In this document: positions 27,194 through 37,006 of the stretch, in pieces
Position numbering within the stretch: position 1 is the first letter of the stretch
Layout of the letters: each line of letters starts with the position of its first letter
Source: Salinisphaera hydrothermalis
Lineage (GTDB): Bacteria; Pseudomonadota; Gammaproteobacteria; Nevskiales; Salinisphaeraceae
Assembly: GCF_040361195.1 (NCBI RefSeq)
Contig: NZ_APNE01000007.1
Strand: one strand, 5' to 3'
Length of the DNA: 64,000 nucleotides
Made by a program: the position numbers and the translations under genes
Notes under the pieces: generated by a model
Told to the model about the DNA's origin: nothing
Database searches by the model: none
The model's input: only the letters and a program-made list of their open reading frames with translations

Positions 27194-28699
27194 ATGCTGG
27201 CCGATGTGCAAGTCAGACAGAACCTGCCGCAATTGCTGGCAGGTTTCGACGTTTCGGACGTGCCGGATGTCGCGGTGTCGGACGTCGTGCTAGACAGCCG
27301 CCAGGTGACGCCGGGCGCGCTGTTCGCGGCTTGTGCCGGCACGCGTGCGCACGGCGTGATGCATGCCCATGCGGCTGCCGAGGCCGGCGCGGCAGCCATG
27401 CTCTGGGAGCCGGCGACCGGTATCGACCCGGGAGACGATCTGCCTGCCGTCGCGGTGCCTAATTTGTCGCAGCATGTGGGCGCGATCGCGGCACGGCTTT
27501 ACGGCGACCCCTCGCGGCAGCTGTTCGTGGCGGGTGTGACCGGCACCGACGGCAAGACCTCCTGCGCCTGGCTGATCGCCCGCGCGCTGACCGCACTGGG
27601 CTCGCGCTGTGGCTATCTCGGCACGCTGGGTTTCGGCGCTATCGACGATCTGGCCGCGGCGACGCATACCACGCCCGACGCCGCGCGCCTGCAGCGCTGG
27701 CTGGCGCGCCTCGCAGCCGCCGAGCATGAAGCCGTGGCAATGGAAGTCTCCTCACATGCGCTCGCACAGCAACGCACTGACGCCGTGGCCTTCGACGTCG
27801 CGGTGCTCACGCAGATCGGCCGCGATCATTTGGACTACCACGGCGACGAGACGGCCTATATCGCCGCCAAGCGACGTCTGTTCGACAGCCCGGATCTGCG
27901 TGTTGCCGTACTCAACGCCGACGACGCCACCGGCCGTGACTGGTTGACGCGTGAATCCCGCGGCGTGTCGTACATCGCCTACGGCGAAAGCCCGGCGGTT
28001 TCTGATTATTCCCGATTCGTCCGGATCGCACGCGTGGATGCCCGCGCCGATGGTCTGGTCGTGGATTTCGCCACGCATCTCGGATCGGCGACCTTAGCCA
28101 GTCGCCTGGTCGGGACTTTCAATGCGTGGAACCTCGCCGCCACTCTGGCGGTGCTCCTCGCCCGCGATGTGTCGCTGGTCGAGGCCGTCGAAGCGCTGGC
28201 CGCGGTGCCAACCGTACCGGGCCGCATGGAGCGCGTCGACGTGTCCGGCGATCAACCTCTGGTGATCGTCGACTATGCACACACTCCCGGCGCGCTGGAG
28301 GCGGCATTGTCCGCGCTCTCGGCGCATGTCGAAGGCCGGTTGCTGTGTGTTTTTGGTTGCGGCGGCGATCGCGATCGCGGCAAGCGACCGTTAATGGGTG
28401 CGGTGGCCGCGCGCCATGCGGATCGGTTTTGGATCACCGACGACAACCCGCGCAGCGAGGACCCGGCGGCGATCGTCGCCGATGTGCTTGACGGCATTCC
28501 CGAGGCGGTTACGGCTGCGGCGCGCTACGAAATTGTGCATTCGCGCGCCGATGCCATCGCCGCGGCCATCGCGGATGCGGCGCCGGGCGATGTGGTGCTG
28601 ATCGCCGGCAAGGGTCATGAAACGACCCAGCAATACGGCACCGAGATGGTTTCTTTCGACGATCGCGTGGCCGCCCGCCACGTACTGGAGGCGCTGTGA
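27194..28699 (+). CDS. murE: UDP-MurNAc-L-Ala-D-Glu:meso-diaminopimelate ligase MurE
   Basis: MurE adds the third residue of the peptidoglycan stem peptide. The ATG at 27194 gives 501 residues; the frame open further upstream is the ftsI tail in another frame. The ATP loop is TGTDGKTS and the late DDNPRSEDP motif marks meso-DAP specificity, as expected for a Gram-negative. The stop overlaps the murF GTG start. Confidence 0.95.
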   Translation: MLADVQVRQNLPQLLAGFDVSDVPDVAVSDVVLDSRQVTPGALFAACAGTRAHGVMHAHAAAEAGAAAMLWEPATGIDPGDDLPAVAVPNLSQHVGAIAARLYGDPSRQLFVAGVTGTDGKTSCAWLIARALTALGSRCGYLGTLGFGAIDDLAAATHTTPDAARLQRWLARLAAAEHEAVAMEVSSHALAQQRTDAVAFDVAVLTQIGRDHLDYHGDETAYIAAKRRLFDSPDLRVAVLNADDATGRDWLTRESRGVSYIAYGESPAVSDYSRFVRIARVDARADGLVVDFATHLGSATLASRLVGTFNAWNLAATLAVLLARDVSLVEAVEALAAVPTVPGRMERVDVSGDQPLVIVDYAHTPGALEAALSALSAHVEGRLLCVFGCGGDRDRGKRPLMGAVAARHADRFWITDDNPRSEDPAAIVADVLDGIPEAVTAAARYEIVHSRADAIAAAIADAAPGDVVLIAGKGHETTQQYGTEMVSFDDRVAARHVLEAL

Positions 28700-30078
28700 A
28701 GGGCCGGCTGTCCGAATTTGCACTCGCCCTCGGGGCTCGTCTGATCGGCGATGATGCCGTGTTCGACGGCGCCAGCATCGACACGCGTCGCATCACGCCT
28801 GGGGCCTTGTTCTTCGCGTTGGCCGGCGAGCATGCCGACGGGCACGAATTCGTGGCGGCGGCCGGCGCGGCCGGTGCTGCGGCGGCGGTGGTTGATCATC
28901 CGGTGGACGCCGACGTGTCGCAGCTGGTGGTCGACGATGTCATGGAGGCGCTCGGTCGCGCGGCGCGGCTGGCGCGAGCCGGCTTTGCCGGGCCGGTGGT
29001 CGGCGTGACGGGCTCTAATGGCAAGACCACGGTCAAGCAGATGATCGCGGCCATCTTTTCGGTGGCCGGGCCGACGATGGCCACCGAAGGCAACCTGAAC
29101 AATCATCTCGGCGTGCCGCTGACCCTGATGCGTCTCGACGCCTCGGCCGAGCGTGCCGTGACCGAGATGGGCGCGAATCATCCCGGCGAGATCGGTCAAT
29201 TGGCGGCGATCGCGCGTCCGGATGTCGGCGTGATTACCAACGCGGGCTGGGCGCATCTGGAGGGTTTCGGTTCTCGCGAAGGTATCGCCCGAGCCAAAGG
29301 GGAATTGTTCATCCGTCTGCCTGAGTCGGGCACGGCGGTGATCAACGCCGACGACGACTACGCCGATCTGTGGCGCGAGCTGGCCGAGGGCCGGCGCATG
29401 CTCACTTTTTCGATGGAGCCCGGCCGGGGAGCCGACGTCTACGCCGACGATATCGAGCTGGACCACGACGGCGTCCGATTTGCCCTGCATACACCGGGCG
29501 AGACCACCGCGGTCGCGCTCGACCTCGCCGGGCGCCACAACGTGGCCAACGCGCTCGCGGCGGCGGCCGTTGCTGTGGCGGTGGGTTTGAAAGGCGCGAC
29601 CATCGCCGCCGGGCTGGCGCGTACGGCCGCGGTTGCCGGGCGTCTCGCGATCAAGCCGGCGATCCACGGCGCGCGCTTGGTGGACGACAGTTACAACGCC
29701 AACCCCGGTTCGCTCGCGGCGGCGTTATCGTGGCTCGGCCAGCAGAGTGGGGCGCGCTGGGCGGTGCTTGGCGATATGGGTGAGCTGGGCGATTACACCG
29801 AGTCGGCGCACCGCGACGCCGGTATCGCCGCACGCGAGGCGGGCGTCGAGCGGCTGTTCGCCACTGGCGAGCACAGCCGTCTGACCGTCTCGGCCTTCGG
29901 CGACGGCGGGGCCTGGTATCCCGATCACGATAGCCTGACGGCCGCCCTGTCCGAAGCGCTCGGGGCCGCGACGGGCGATGTGATCGTGCTGGTGAAAGGC
30001 TCGCGCAGCGCGCGCATGGATCGCGTGGCCGATGCGCTGCGTGCCAACGGTCCAACCAAGGTGGGCGCGTCATGCTGA
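28696..30078 (+). CDS. murF: UDP-MurNAc-tripeptide:D-Ala-D-Ala ligase MurF
   Basis: MurF attaches the D-Ala-D-Ala dipeptide. It has 460 residues, a GTG start overlapping murE, the ATP loop VTGSNGKTTVKQM, and the central NLNNHLGVPLTLM and VDDSYNANPGS motifs. It overlaps mraY by 7 bp. The gene supplying its dipeptide (ddl) is not in this cluster. Confidence 0.95.
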   Translation: MKGRLSEFALALGARLIGDDAVFDGASIDTRRITPGALFFALAGEHADGHEFVAAAGAAGAAAAVVDHPVDADVSQLVVDDVMEALGRAARLARAGFAGPVVGVTGSNGKTTVKQMIAAIFSVAGPTMATEGNLNNHLGVPLTLMRLDASAERAVTEMGANHPGEIGQLAAIARPDVGVITNAGWAHLEGFGSREGIARAKGELFIRLPESGTAVINADDDYADLWRELAEGRRMLTFSMEPGRGADVYADDIELDHDGVRFALHTPGETTAVALDLAGRHNVANALAAAAVAVAVGLKGATIAAGLARTAAVAGRLAIKPAIHGARLVDDSYNANPGSLAAALSWLGQQSGARWAVLGDMGELGDYTESAHRDAGIAAREAGVERLFATGEHSRLTVSAFGDGGAWYPDHDSLTAALSEALGAATGDVIVLVKGSRSARMDRVADALRANGPTKVGASC

Positions 30079-31154
30079 TGTACCTCGCCCATTTGCTGGA
30101 GCCGGCCTTTTCGGGCTTTCGCGTATTTCAGTTCCTGACTTTCCGCGCGATTCTCGGCGTGCTCACCGCCATGGTGTTCTCGTTCGTGTTCGGCCCGATT
30201 CTGATCCGCAAGCTGACGTTCCACCAGATCGGCCAGTTCGTGCGCGACGACGGGCCGCAGAGCCATCTGGTCAAGGCGGGGACGCCGACCATGGGCGGCA
30301 CGCTGATTCTGGCCGCGGTGCTGGTATCGACGTTGCTCTGGGCCGATCTCACCGACGGCTGGGTCTGGCTGGTGATGTTCGTGACCACTGCCTTTGGCGT
30401 GGTGGGCTTCGTCGACGACTACAAGAAGCTCAAGTTCGGCAACAGCAAGGGATTGTCCGCCAAACAGAAGTACGGTGCGCAGACCATTATCGGGCTGGCG
30501 GCCGGGCTCTGGCTGTATCTCGTGGCTGGTTCGAGCGCTGAAACCAGCGTGCTGATTCCGATGGTCAAGAACGTGGCGATTCCGCTTGGCGCCGGCTACA
30601 TCATCTGGACCTATCTGGTCATCGTGGGCTCATCCAACGCGGTCAATCTCACCGACGGGCTCGACGGTCTGGCCATCATGCCCTGCGTGCTCGTGGCCTC
30701 GGCGCTGGGCGTATTCGCCTACGTGACCGGGCATGCCGAGTTCTCGCGCTACCTCGGTTTCACCTATATCAAGGGCGCCGGCGAACTGCTGATCTTCTGC
30801 ACCGCGATTGCCGGTGCCGGGCTCGGGTTCCTCTGGTTCAATGCCTATCCAGCCCAGGTCTTCATGGGCGATGTCGGCGCGCTGGCATTGGGGGCTGCGC
30901 TCGGCGTGGTGGCGGTGGTCGTGCGCCAGGAACTCATTCTGGTGGTCATGGGCGGCATCTTCGTCGCCGAAACGGTGTCCGTGATGATCCAGGTGGCCGG
31001 CTACAAGCTGACCGGGCGTCGAATATTTCGCATGGCGCCGCTGCATCATCACTTCGAGCTCAAGGGCTGGGCCGAACCCAAGATTATCGTGCGTTTCTGG
31101 ATCATCACCCTGGTGCTGGTGTTGATCGGTCTGTCGACGTTGAAGATCCGATGA
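30072..31154 (+). CDS. mraY: Phospho-MurNAc-pentapeptide translocase MraY
   Basis: MraY transfers phospho-MurNAc-pentapeptide to undecaprenyl phosphate, making lipid I. It has 360 residues and about ten membrane helices. Active-site motifs are FVDDYKKLKFGNSKGL, NAVNLTDGLDGLA and the MAPLHHHFELKGW loop. It overlaps murF by 7 bp and murD by 4 bp. Confidence 0.96.
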   Translation: MLMYLAHLLEPAFSGFRVFQFLTFRAILGVLTAMVFSFVFGPILIRKLTFHQIGQFVRDDGPQSHLVKAGTPTMGGTLILAAVLVSTLLWADLTDGWVWLVMFVTTAFGVVGFVDDYKKLKFGNSKGLSAKQKYGAQTIIGLAAGLWLYLVAGSSAETSVLIPMVKNVAIPLGAGYIIWTYLVIVGSSNAVNLTDGLDGLAIMPCVLVASALGVFAYVTGHAEFSRYLGFTYIKGAGELLIFCTAIAGAGLGFLWFNAYPAQVFMGDVGALALGAALGVVAVVVRQELILVVMGGIFVAETVSVMIQVAGYKLTGRRIFRMAPLHHHFELKGWAEPKIIVRFWIITLVLVLIGLSTLKIR

Positions 31155-32491
31155 GCGACTGGAAAGCACAACTGGCGAATGCCCGCGTACTGGTCGTGGG
31201 CTGCGGCGCGACCGGGGCGTCGGCGGCGCGCTTTGCCGCGGCCGCGGGGGCCAAGGTGCGCGTGGTCGACAGCCGCGAGAACCCGCCCGCGGCGGATGCG
31301 CTGGCCCGCGACTGGCCATCAATCGGCATCGTGGTCGGTGGGTTGGATCCAGCGACGCTCATGGGCATCGACCACGTGGTCGTTTCGCCGGGCGTGGATT
31401 TACGTGAGCCGCTGATCGAGGCGGCGCGCGAAGCCGGCCACGAGATCATCGGTGATATCGAATGGTTCGCCCGGGTAGCCAACGCGCCGGTGATCGCGAT
31501 CACCGGGTCGAACGGCAAATCCACGGTCACGGCCTGGGCCGGCGAGATCGCGGTTGCCAGCGGACGGCGCGTGGCCGTGGGCGGCAATTTCGGTACGCCA
31601 GCGCTCGACTTGCTGGCCGACGACGTCGATCTCTATGTGCTGGAGCTGTCCAGTTTCCAGCTGGAATTGACCGAGCGTCTGGCCTGTGTAGCCGCGACCG
31701 TGCTCAACATCAGTGCCGATCATATCGATCGCCACGGCAGTCTTGAGCATTATGCCGAACTCAAGGCGCGTATCTTCCGCGCCGCTGATACTGCGCTCGT
31801 CAACGCCGACGATGCGCGCGTTGCGGCCATGAATACCTACAACGCTCGCGTCGCGAGCTTTGGCTCGGCCGAAACGGCCGATTATCGCCTGCTCGAAGCC
31901 CACGACGGCCTGTGGCTCGCGCGTGGCGACGAGCCCTGGCTAGAAACGCGCCGGTTGCCGCTGGCTGGTCGCCATAACGCCGCCAACGCCGCCGCCGTCT
32001 GGGCGCTGACGGATACGCTCGGCATCGACGACGCCACGATTCGAGAGGGGTTGCAGTCCTTCAAGGGGCTGCCACATCGCTGCCAGCTCGTGGCCGAAAT
32101 CGACGACGTGCGTTGGGTCGATGACTCCAAGGGCACCAACGTGGGCGCGATGATGGCCTCGCTGAACGGTATGGACGCGCCCGCGGTGCTGCTGGCCGGC
32201 GGCCAGGGCAAGGGGGCGGACTTCACCGAACTCGGTCCGGTCGCCGGACAGCATGCCCGCGCGGTGATCGTTTTCGGTGAGGACGCCGACAAGATCGCGG
32301 CCGCGGTTTCGGCCTATGTGCCGGTCGAACGCGTTGCGACTCTTGAGGCGGCCGTGCGGCGCGCGGCGGATATCGCTCGGGCTGGCGACGTGGTCTTGCT
32401 GTCGCCGGGCTGCGCCAGTTTCGATCAGTTTGACAACTATATGGCACGAGGCGAGGCGTTCAGCGCCGCCGTCCGGGAGCTCGCGGCATGA
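31151..32491 (+). CDS. murD: UDP-MurNAc-L-Ala:D-Glu ligase MurD
   Basis: MurD adds D-Glu to UDP-MurNAc-L-Ala. It has 446 residues: a Rossmann-like N-domain (VVGCGATGASAAR), the ATP loop ITGSNGKSTVTAW, the central DHIDRHGSLEHYA segment and the C-terminal substrate motif WVDDSKGTNVGA. It is bounded by 4-bp overlaps with mraY and ftsW. Confidence 0.95.
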   Translation: MSDWKAQLANARVLVVGCGATGASAARFAAAAGAKVRVVDSRENPPAADALARDWPSIGIVVGGLDPATLMGIDHVVVSPGVDLREPLIEAAREAGHEIIGDIEWFARVANAPVIAITGSNGKSTVTAWAGEIAVASGRRVAVGGNFGTPALDLLADDVDLYVLELSSFQLELTERLACVAATVLNISADHIDRHGSLEHYAELKARIFRAADTALVNADDARVAAMNTYNARVASFGSAETADYRLLEAHDGLWLARGDEPWLETRRLPLAGRHNAANAAAVWALTDTLGIDDATIREGLQSFKGLPHRCQLVAEIDDVRWVDDSKGTNVGAMMASLNGMDAPAVLLAGGQGKGADFTELGPVAGQHARAVIVFGEDADKIAAAVSAYVPVERVATLEAAVRRAADIARAGDVVLLSPGCASFDQFDNYMARGEAFSAAVRELAA

Positions 32492-33639
32492 AGAATCTGC
32501 TGGCTGCCGCTTATTTGCCGCGTGTTCGGCCCGATGTCTGGCTGCTGTCGACGCTGGTCGTCATCGGTTGTCTCGGTCTGGTGATGGTGGGGTCGTCCTC
32601 GGTGGCGGTGGCCGATCGCCTGTCCGGCGATCCGATGTACTTCTTCTACCGTCAGGCCATTTACGCGCTGATCGGGTTGATCGTCGGCTTCGTCGTGCTG
32701 CATATCCCGACGCGGGTACTCGCGGCTCATACCTTCACTATGTTGGGGGCCGGCCTGGCCATGCTGGTGGTCGTGCTTCTCCCCGGCATCGGTCATTCGG
32801 TCAACGGCGCCCAGCGCTGGATCGATGTCGGGCCGGTGGCGATGCAGGTCTCGGAGCCGGCGCGTCTGTGTCTGGTGCTCTATATCGCCGGCTATGCCTC
32901 GCGCCGCCAGATCGAGCTGGCGACGACCTGGGCGGGATTGTTCCGGCCGATGGTGTTTCTGGTCATCGCCTGTTTTCTGATGCTGCTCGAGCCCGACTTC
33001 GGTGCCGGCGCGATCTTGGTCGCGGTGGCCGGCATCATTCTGTTCATTGCCGGCGCCCGCCTGTTCAATCTGGCCGTGCTCGGCGCGGTCGCCGCCGTGG
33101 CGCTGGCCGTGATGGTGTTTTCATCGCCGTACCGTATGGAGCGGCTGGTGAGCTTTTCCGATCCGTGGGCGCATCCGTTTGCCAGTGGCTTCCAGCTCAC
33201 CCAGTCGTTGATCGCCATCGGCCGTGGGCATCTGTTTGGCGTGGGCCTCGGCAACTCGGTCCAGAAACTGTCCTATCTCCCGGAAACGCATACCGACTTC
33301 CTGTTTGCCATCTATGCCGAGGAGTTCGGGCTGCTGGGCTCGCTGGTGCTGGTCGGGCTGTTCTCGATTGTGGTCTGGCGGGGCTTCGTGGTCGCGCGGC
33401 GGGCGATTGATGTCGGTCAGTTCTTTGGCGGCTTTCTGGCCTATGGCCTGTCCGGCTGGCTCTCGCTGCAGGCCTTCGTGAACATGGCGGTGAACATGGG
33501 GCTGCTGCCCACCAAGGGTTTGACGCTGCCGTTGATGAGCTATGGCGGCTCCTCGCTGGTGATGATGTGCGCGCTTTGTGCGCTGATTCTGCGCGTGGAT
33601 CTGGAAAGCGCTGCCGCGGTGCGGGAGCAGAGCCGATGA
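32488..33639 (+). CDS. ftsW: Septal peptidoglycan glycosyltransferase FtsW
   Basis: FtsW is the SEDS polymerase for septal glycan strands. It has 383 residues and ten membrane helices. Conserved segments are NGAQRWIDVGP, LLEPDFGAGAIL (essential Asp), ETHTDFLFAIYAEE and LPLMSYGGSSLV. It works with FtsI encoded upstream. It overlaps murG by 4 bp. Confidence 0.95.
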   Translation: MKNLLAAAYLPRVRPDVWLLSTLVVIGCLGLVMVGSSSVAVADRLSGDPMYFFYRQAIYALIGLIVGFVVLHIPTRVLAAHTFTMLGAGLAMLVVVLLPGIGHSVNGAQRWIDVGPVAMQVSEPARLCLVLYIAGYASRRQIELATTWAGLFRPMVFLVIACFLMLLEPDFGAGAILVAVAGIILFIAGARLFNLAVLGAVAAVALAVMVFSSPYRMERLVSFSDPWAHPFASGFQLTQSLIAIGRGHLFGVGLGNSVQKLSYLPETHTDFLFAIYAEEFGLLGSLVLVGLFSIVVWRGFVVARRAIDVGQFFGGFLAYGLSGWLSLQAFVNMAVNMGLLPTKGLTLPLMSYGGSSLVMMCALCALILRVDLESAAAVREQSR

Positions 33640-34724
33640 ACGCATCGAGCCCGCATATCCTGATCATGGCCGGCGGTACGGGGGGCCACGTGTTTCCGGC
33701 GCTGGCCGTGGCGCGCGAACTGATCGCGCGCGGCGCGAGCGTGTCCTGGCTGGGTACGTCGGCGGGCATCGAGGCCCGTCTGGTGCCGGCCGAAGGTCTG
33801 ACGCTGCACACCATCGATGTCGGCGGTCTTCGCGGCAAGCATCTCACCACGTTGCTGGCCGCGCCGACGAGCATGACGCGCGCGCTGTGGCAAGCGCGGC
33901 GCGTGCTCCAGGCCGTGCGCCCGGCGCTGGTGATCGGCATGGGCGGCTTTGCCTCGGGCCCGGGCGGGCTGATGGCGCGGTTGACCGGCGTGCCGTTGCT
34001 CATCCACGAACAGAACGCCGCAGCCGGGCTGACCAACCGCGTGCTCGCGCGCATGGCGCGTACCGTGCTGCAGGCGTTTCCCAACACCTTTGATGCCGCA
34101 CGACATGCGCGCACCGTCGGCAATCCGGTACGCGCCGATATTCTCGCGCTGCCCGCGCCCGCCGAGCGCTGGTCCGGCCGGGACGGCCCGGTGCGATTGC
34201 TCGTGCTGGGTGGCAGCGGCGGTGCGCTGGCGATCAACGAGCGCGTGCCGGCAGCGCTGGCCCAGCTGGACGAAGCCCGGCGGCCGCAGATCTGGCATCA
34301 GGCCGGTCGTACGCTCGAAGCGGCCGAGGCCGCCTATGCCGAGCACGGGGTGGCGGGCCGCGTGGAAGCGTTTATTGACGACATGGCCGAAGCGTACGGC
34401 TGGGCCGATCTGGTGGTCTGCCGTTCCGGTGCGCTGACCGTGGCCGAGCTGGCCGCGGCCGGCGTGGGCGCTGTGCTGGTGCCGTATCCCCATGCTGTCG
34501 ACGATCACCAGCGGGCCAATGGCCAGTATCTGGTCAAGGCCGGTGCGGCCCGGCTGATCGCTCAGAGCGAGCTGACCGCCGACCGCCTGGCCAAGGAGCT
34601 GACCGAACTCACATCCGACCGCGCCGGTTTGCTCACGCGCGCCGAAGCGGCGCGCGCGGTGGCGTGGCGCAATTCGACCCGCGACATCGTGGATGCCTGT
34701 TATCAGACGCTGGAGGCCGCGTGA
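33636..34724 (+). CDS. murG: Lipid II synthase MurG
   Basis: MurG adds GlcNAc to lipid I on the inner membrane face. The ATG at 33636, overlapping the ftsW stop, gives 362 residues. It is a GT-B fold enzyme with MAGGTGGHVFPALA, IHEQNAAAGLTNR and VLGGSGGALAIN motifs, and the acceptor-site VVCRSGALTVAEL. The murC start shares its last base. Confidence 0.95.
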   Translation: MNASSPHILIMAGGTGGHVFPALAVARELIARGASVSWLGTSAGIEARLVPAEGLTLHTIDVGGLRGKHLTTLLAAPTSMTRALWQARRVLQAVRPALVIGMGGFASGPGGLMARLTGVPLLIHEQNAAAGLTNRVLARMARTVLQAFPNTFDAARHARTVGNPVRADILALPAPAERWSGRDGPVRLLVLGGSGGALAINERVPAALAQLDEARRPQIWHQAGRTLEAAEAAYAEHGVAGRVEAFIDDMAEAYGWADLVVCRSGALTVAELAAAGVGAVLVPYPHAVDDHQRANGQYLVKAGAARLIAQSELTADRLAKELTELTSDRAGLLTRAEAARAVAWRNSTRDIVDACYQTLEAA

Positions 34725-36175
34725 TGGCGCTGGACGGACCCGGAATCAATCAGAATTTCGAGCCGTTGATGCATCGGCCGATGCGTCGCGTGCGCACGGT
34801 ACATATGGTCGGCATCGGCGGCGTCGGCATGGCCGGCATCGCCCGGGTGTTGATCAATCTCGGTTACGATGTGACCGGCAGCGACGTGAAGGACAGCGCG
34901 ACCACGCAGTCGCTGGCCGCGCTCGGCGCGACCATCTATCTCGGCCACAGTGCCGAGAACGTCGCCAAGGCCGATGTTGTGGTCGTGTCGACCGCCGTGG
35001 CCAAGGACAACCCCGAAGTGGTGGCGGCTCACGAGCGTCTGGTGCCGGTCGTGCGCCGGGCCGAAATGCTGGCCGAGCTGATGCGTTTTCGCTACGGCAT
35101 CGCGGTGGCGGGCACGCACGGTAAGACCACGACCACCAGCTTGGTGGCTTCGCTACTGGCCGACGGCCATTTGGACCCGACCTTCATCGTCGGCGGCAAG
35201 GTACTGGGGGCGGGTTCGAACGCGCGTCTGGGCGAGGGGCCCTATCTGGTGGCCGAGGCCGATGAATCGGATGCCTCGTTCCTGTTTCTGACGCCGATGA
35301 TGGCGATCGTCACCAATATCGACGCCGATCATCTGGAAACCTACGGCGGCGAGTTTTCGAAGCTCACTGAGACGTTCGTGGAGTTTCTGCATCACTTGCC
35401 GTTTTACGGCTTGGCGGTGCTGTGTGTCGACGATCCCGTCGTGCGCCAGATCCTGCCCGACGTGGGCCGCCCGATTACAACTTACGGCATCGATCACGAC
35501 GCCGATTTCCGGGCCGAGAATCTGCGCTTCGACGGCACGGGCACGCGCTTTACGCTGCGCCACAACGGCGACGACGGGTTCGAGGTGCATCTGAACCTGC
35601 CCGGGCGGCACAACGTGCTCAACGCGCTCGCGGCGGCCGCGGTCGCACACGAGCTCGGTGTGGACATGGCCTCGATTGGGGCCAGCCTGTCGAATTTCGC
35701 CGGCATCGGCCGGCGCTGCGAAGTCCACGGCGAGATCGACTTCAACGGCAAGTCGGCGCTTCTGGTCGACGACTACGGCCATCACCCGCGCGAACTGTCG
35801 TCCACCATCGCCGCTGCGCGGACCGCGTGGCCGGATCGGCGTCTGGTCGTGGTCTTTCAGCCGCATCGCTATAGCCGCACGCGCGACCTGTTCGACGACT
35901 TCGCCAAGGTGCTGGCCGATCTCGACGTGCTGGTGCTGTGCGACGTCTATCCCGCCGGCGAAGCCCCGATTACCGGAGCCGACGGCCGGGCGCTGGCGCG
36001 TGCGGTACGCGCCCGCGGGCGGGTCGACCCGGTATTCGTCGACGATGTGAAGGCGCTGCCGACGGTGCTCGACGGCGTAGTGGCAGATGGCGACGTCGTA
36101 CTCACGCTCGGTGCCGGAGATATCGGCGCGGTGGCCCAGGGCCTGGTGGCACGGGGCCGGGAGACGGCGCGATGA
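34724..36175 (+). CDS. murC: UDP-MurNAc:L-alanine ligase MurC
   Basis: MurC adds L-Ala to UDP-MurNAc. The ATG at 34724 (TGATG junction with murG) gives 483 residues. Motifs are the GIGGVGMAGIARVL N-domain loop, ATP loop AGTHGKTTTTS, EADESDASF and the C-terminal VDDYGHHPREL. In most gammaproteobacteria murB and/or ddl follow; here the next large gene is ftsQ. Confidence 0.95.
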   Translation: MALDGPGINQNFEPLMHRPMRRVRTVHMVGIGGVGMAGIARVLINLGYDVTGSDVKDSATTQSLAALGATIYLGHSAENVAKADVVVVSTAVAKDNPEVVAAHERLVPVVRRAEMLAELMRFRYGIAVAGTHGKTTTTSLVASLLADGHLDPTFIVGGKVLGAGSNARLGEGPYLVAEADESDASFLFLTPMMAIVTNIDADHLETYGGEFSKLTETFVEFLHHLPFYGLAVLCVDDPVVRQILPDVGRPITTYGIDHDADFRAENLRFDGTGTRFTLRHNGDDGFEVHLNLPGRHNVLNALAAAAVAHELGVDMASIGASLSNFAGIGRRCEVHGEIDFNGKSALLVDDYGHHPRELSSTIAAARTAWPDRRLVVVFQPHRYSRTRDLFDDFAKVLADLDVLVLCDVYPAGEAPITGADGRALARAVRARGRVDPVFVDDVKALPTVLDGVVADGDVVLTLGAGDIGAVAQGLVARGRETAR

Positions 36176-36282
36176 GCCGCCGACCGAATGAACAAGCAGC
36201 CGTGGCCGTGCGTGCTGCGGTAGAGATTGAAGTGCTCGGTCTCGGACAGACGATCGGGGAGGAACGACATGAGCTGGATTAA
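36172..36282 (+). CDS. 36-residue ORF coupled to murC (doubtful)
   Basis: An ATG overlapping the murC TGA by 4 bp opens a frame of 36 residues, starting MSRRPNEQAAVAVR and running 14 bp into ftsQ in another frame. Placement mimics the operon's coupling pattern, and it lies where murB/ddl would be expected. It matches no family I know. It may be a remnant of deletion, a leader that couples ftsQ translation, or noise. Confidence 0.25.
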   Translation: MSRRPNEQAAVAVRAAVEIEVLGLGQTIGEERHELD

Positions 36283-37006
36283 TGCGCGGCGCCTGCGGGA
36301 TGGCGCCATTGGTGTGGTCGTGCTGCTCGGCGTGGCCGCCTGTACTTGGCAGGGCATCAAGCCGGATAGCGCCGGGCCGCGACGGCTGTATATCAGTGGC
36401 AAGTCGAGTCATGTCTCGGATAAGGAAATCGCGCGAATCGCCGCGCCTTATCTCAAGGCTTCGTTCTTCGATGTCGACACCGATGCCCTCAAATCGCGGT
36501 TAGGGCGCCAGCCCTGGCTGACTGATGTGCGCGTTTCGCGGCATTGGCCGGACGGCGTGGTGGTACACGTTGCCGATCACAAGCCGGTGGCCGTCTGGGG
36601 TAACAAGAGTGTGCTGGCGGCCGACGGCCAAGTGTTCACGCCGGATACGCTTCCCAAGGGGCTGATCCAGCTGGACGGCCCCGCAAAGGACAGCGCTAAA
36701 GTCTATGCACAATATCGCCATCTATCCGGTATCCTCGCCGGTCATGGTGTACATCTTGCGTCGCTTGAATTGAATAAGCGCGGCGATTGGACGGCGCGGC
36801 TGGACGATGGCCTCGAGCTCAGGCTCGGGCGTGACCAGCTGGCGGCCCGGATGCAGCGTTTTGTTCAATATGCGCTGACGCGTCCGCAGGCGCGCCGCGC
36901 GCTGGCCGACGCCGGCTATGTCGACCTGCGTTACAGCGACGGTTTTGCGGTGGGCGGCAGTCGCCAGAAGACCGCTTCGGCGAGTCATGAGGAGTCAGTC
37001 GGATGA
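36269..37006 (+). CDS. ftsQ: Cell division protein FtsQ
   Basis: FtsQ is a bitopic divisome scaffold that recruits FtsB/FtsL. The ATG at 36269, behind a GGGAGGAA ribosome site, gives 245 residues. There is one membrane helix (about 12-30), then POTRA (about 38-105; YISGKSSHVSDKEIA, QPWLTDVRVSRHWPDGV) and the beta domain. C25 in the helix falls in a lipobox-like V-A-A-C, probably coincidental. It overlaps ftsA by 4 bp. Confidence 0.9.
   Translation: MSWINARRLRDGAIGVVVLLGVAACTWQGIKPDSAGPRRLYISGKSSHVSDKEIARIAAPYLKASFFDVDTDALKSRLGRQPWLTDVRVSRHWPDGVVVHVADHKPVAVWGNKSVLAADGQVFTPDTLPKGLIQLDGPAKDSAKVYAQYRHLSGILAGHGVHLASLELNKRGDWTARLDDGLELRLGRDQLAARMQRFVQYALTRPQARRALADAGYVDLRYSDGFAVGGSRQKTASASHEESVG

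Noticed and set aside
25576..27399. 607-residue open frame on the minus strand
   Set aside because: Fully antisense to ftsI, His/Arg/Gln-rich, no family features; a GC-rich shadow frame.
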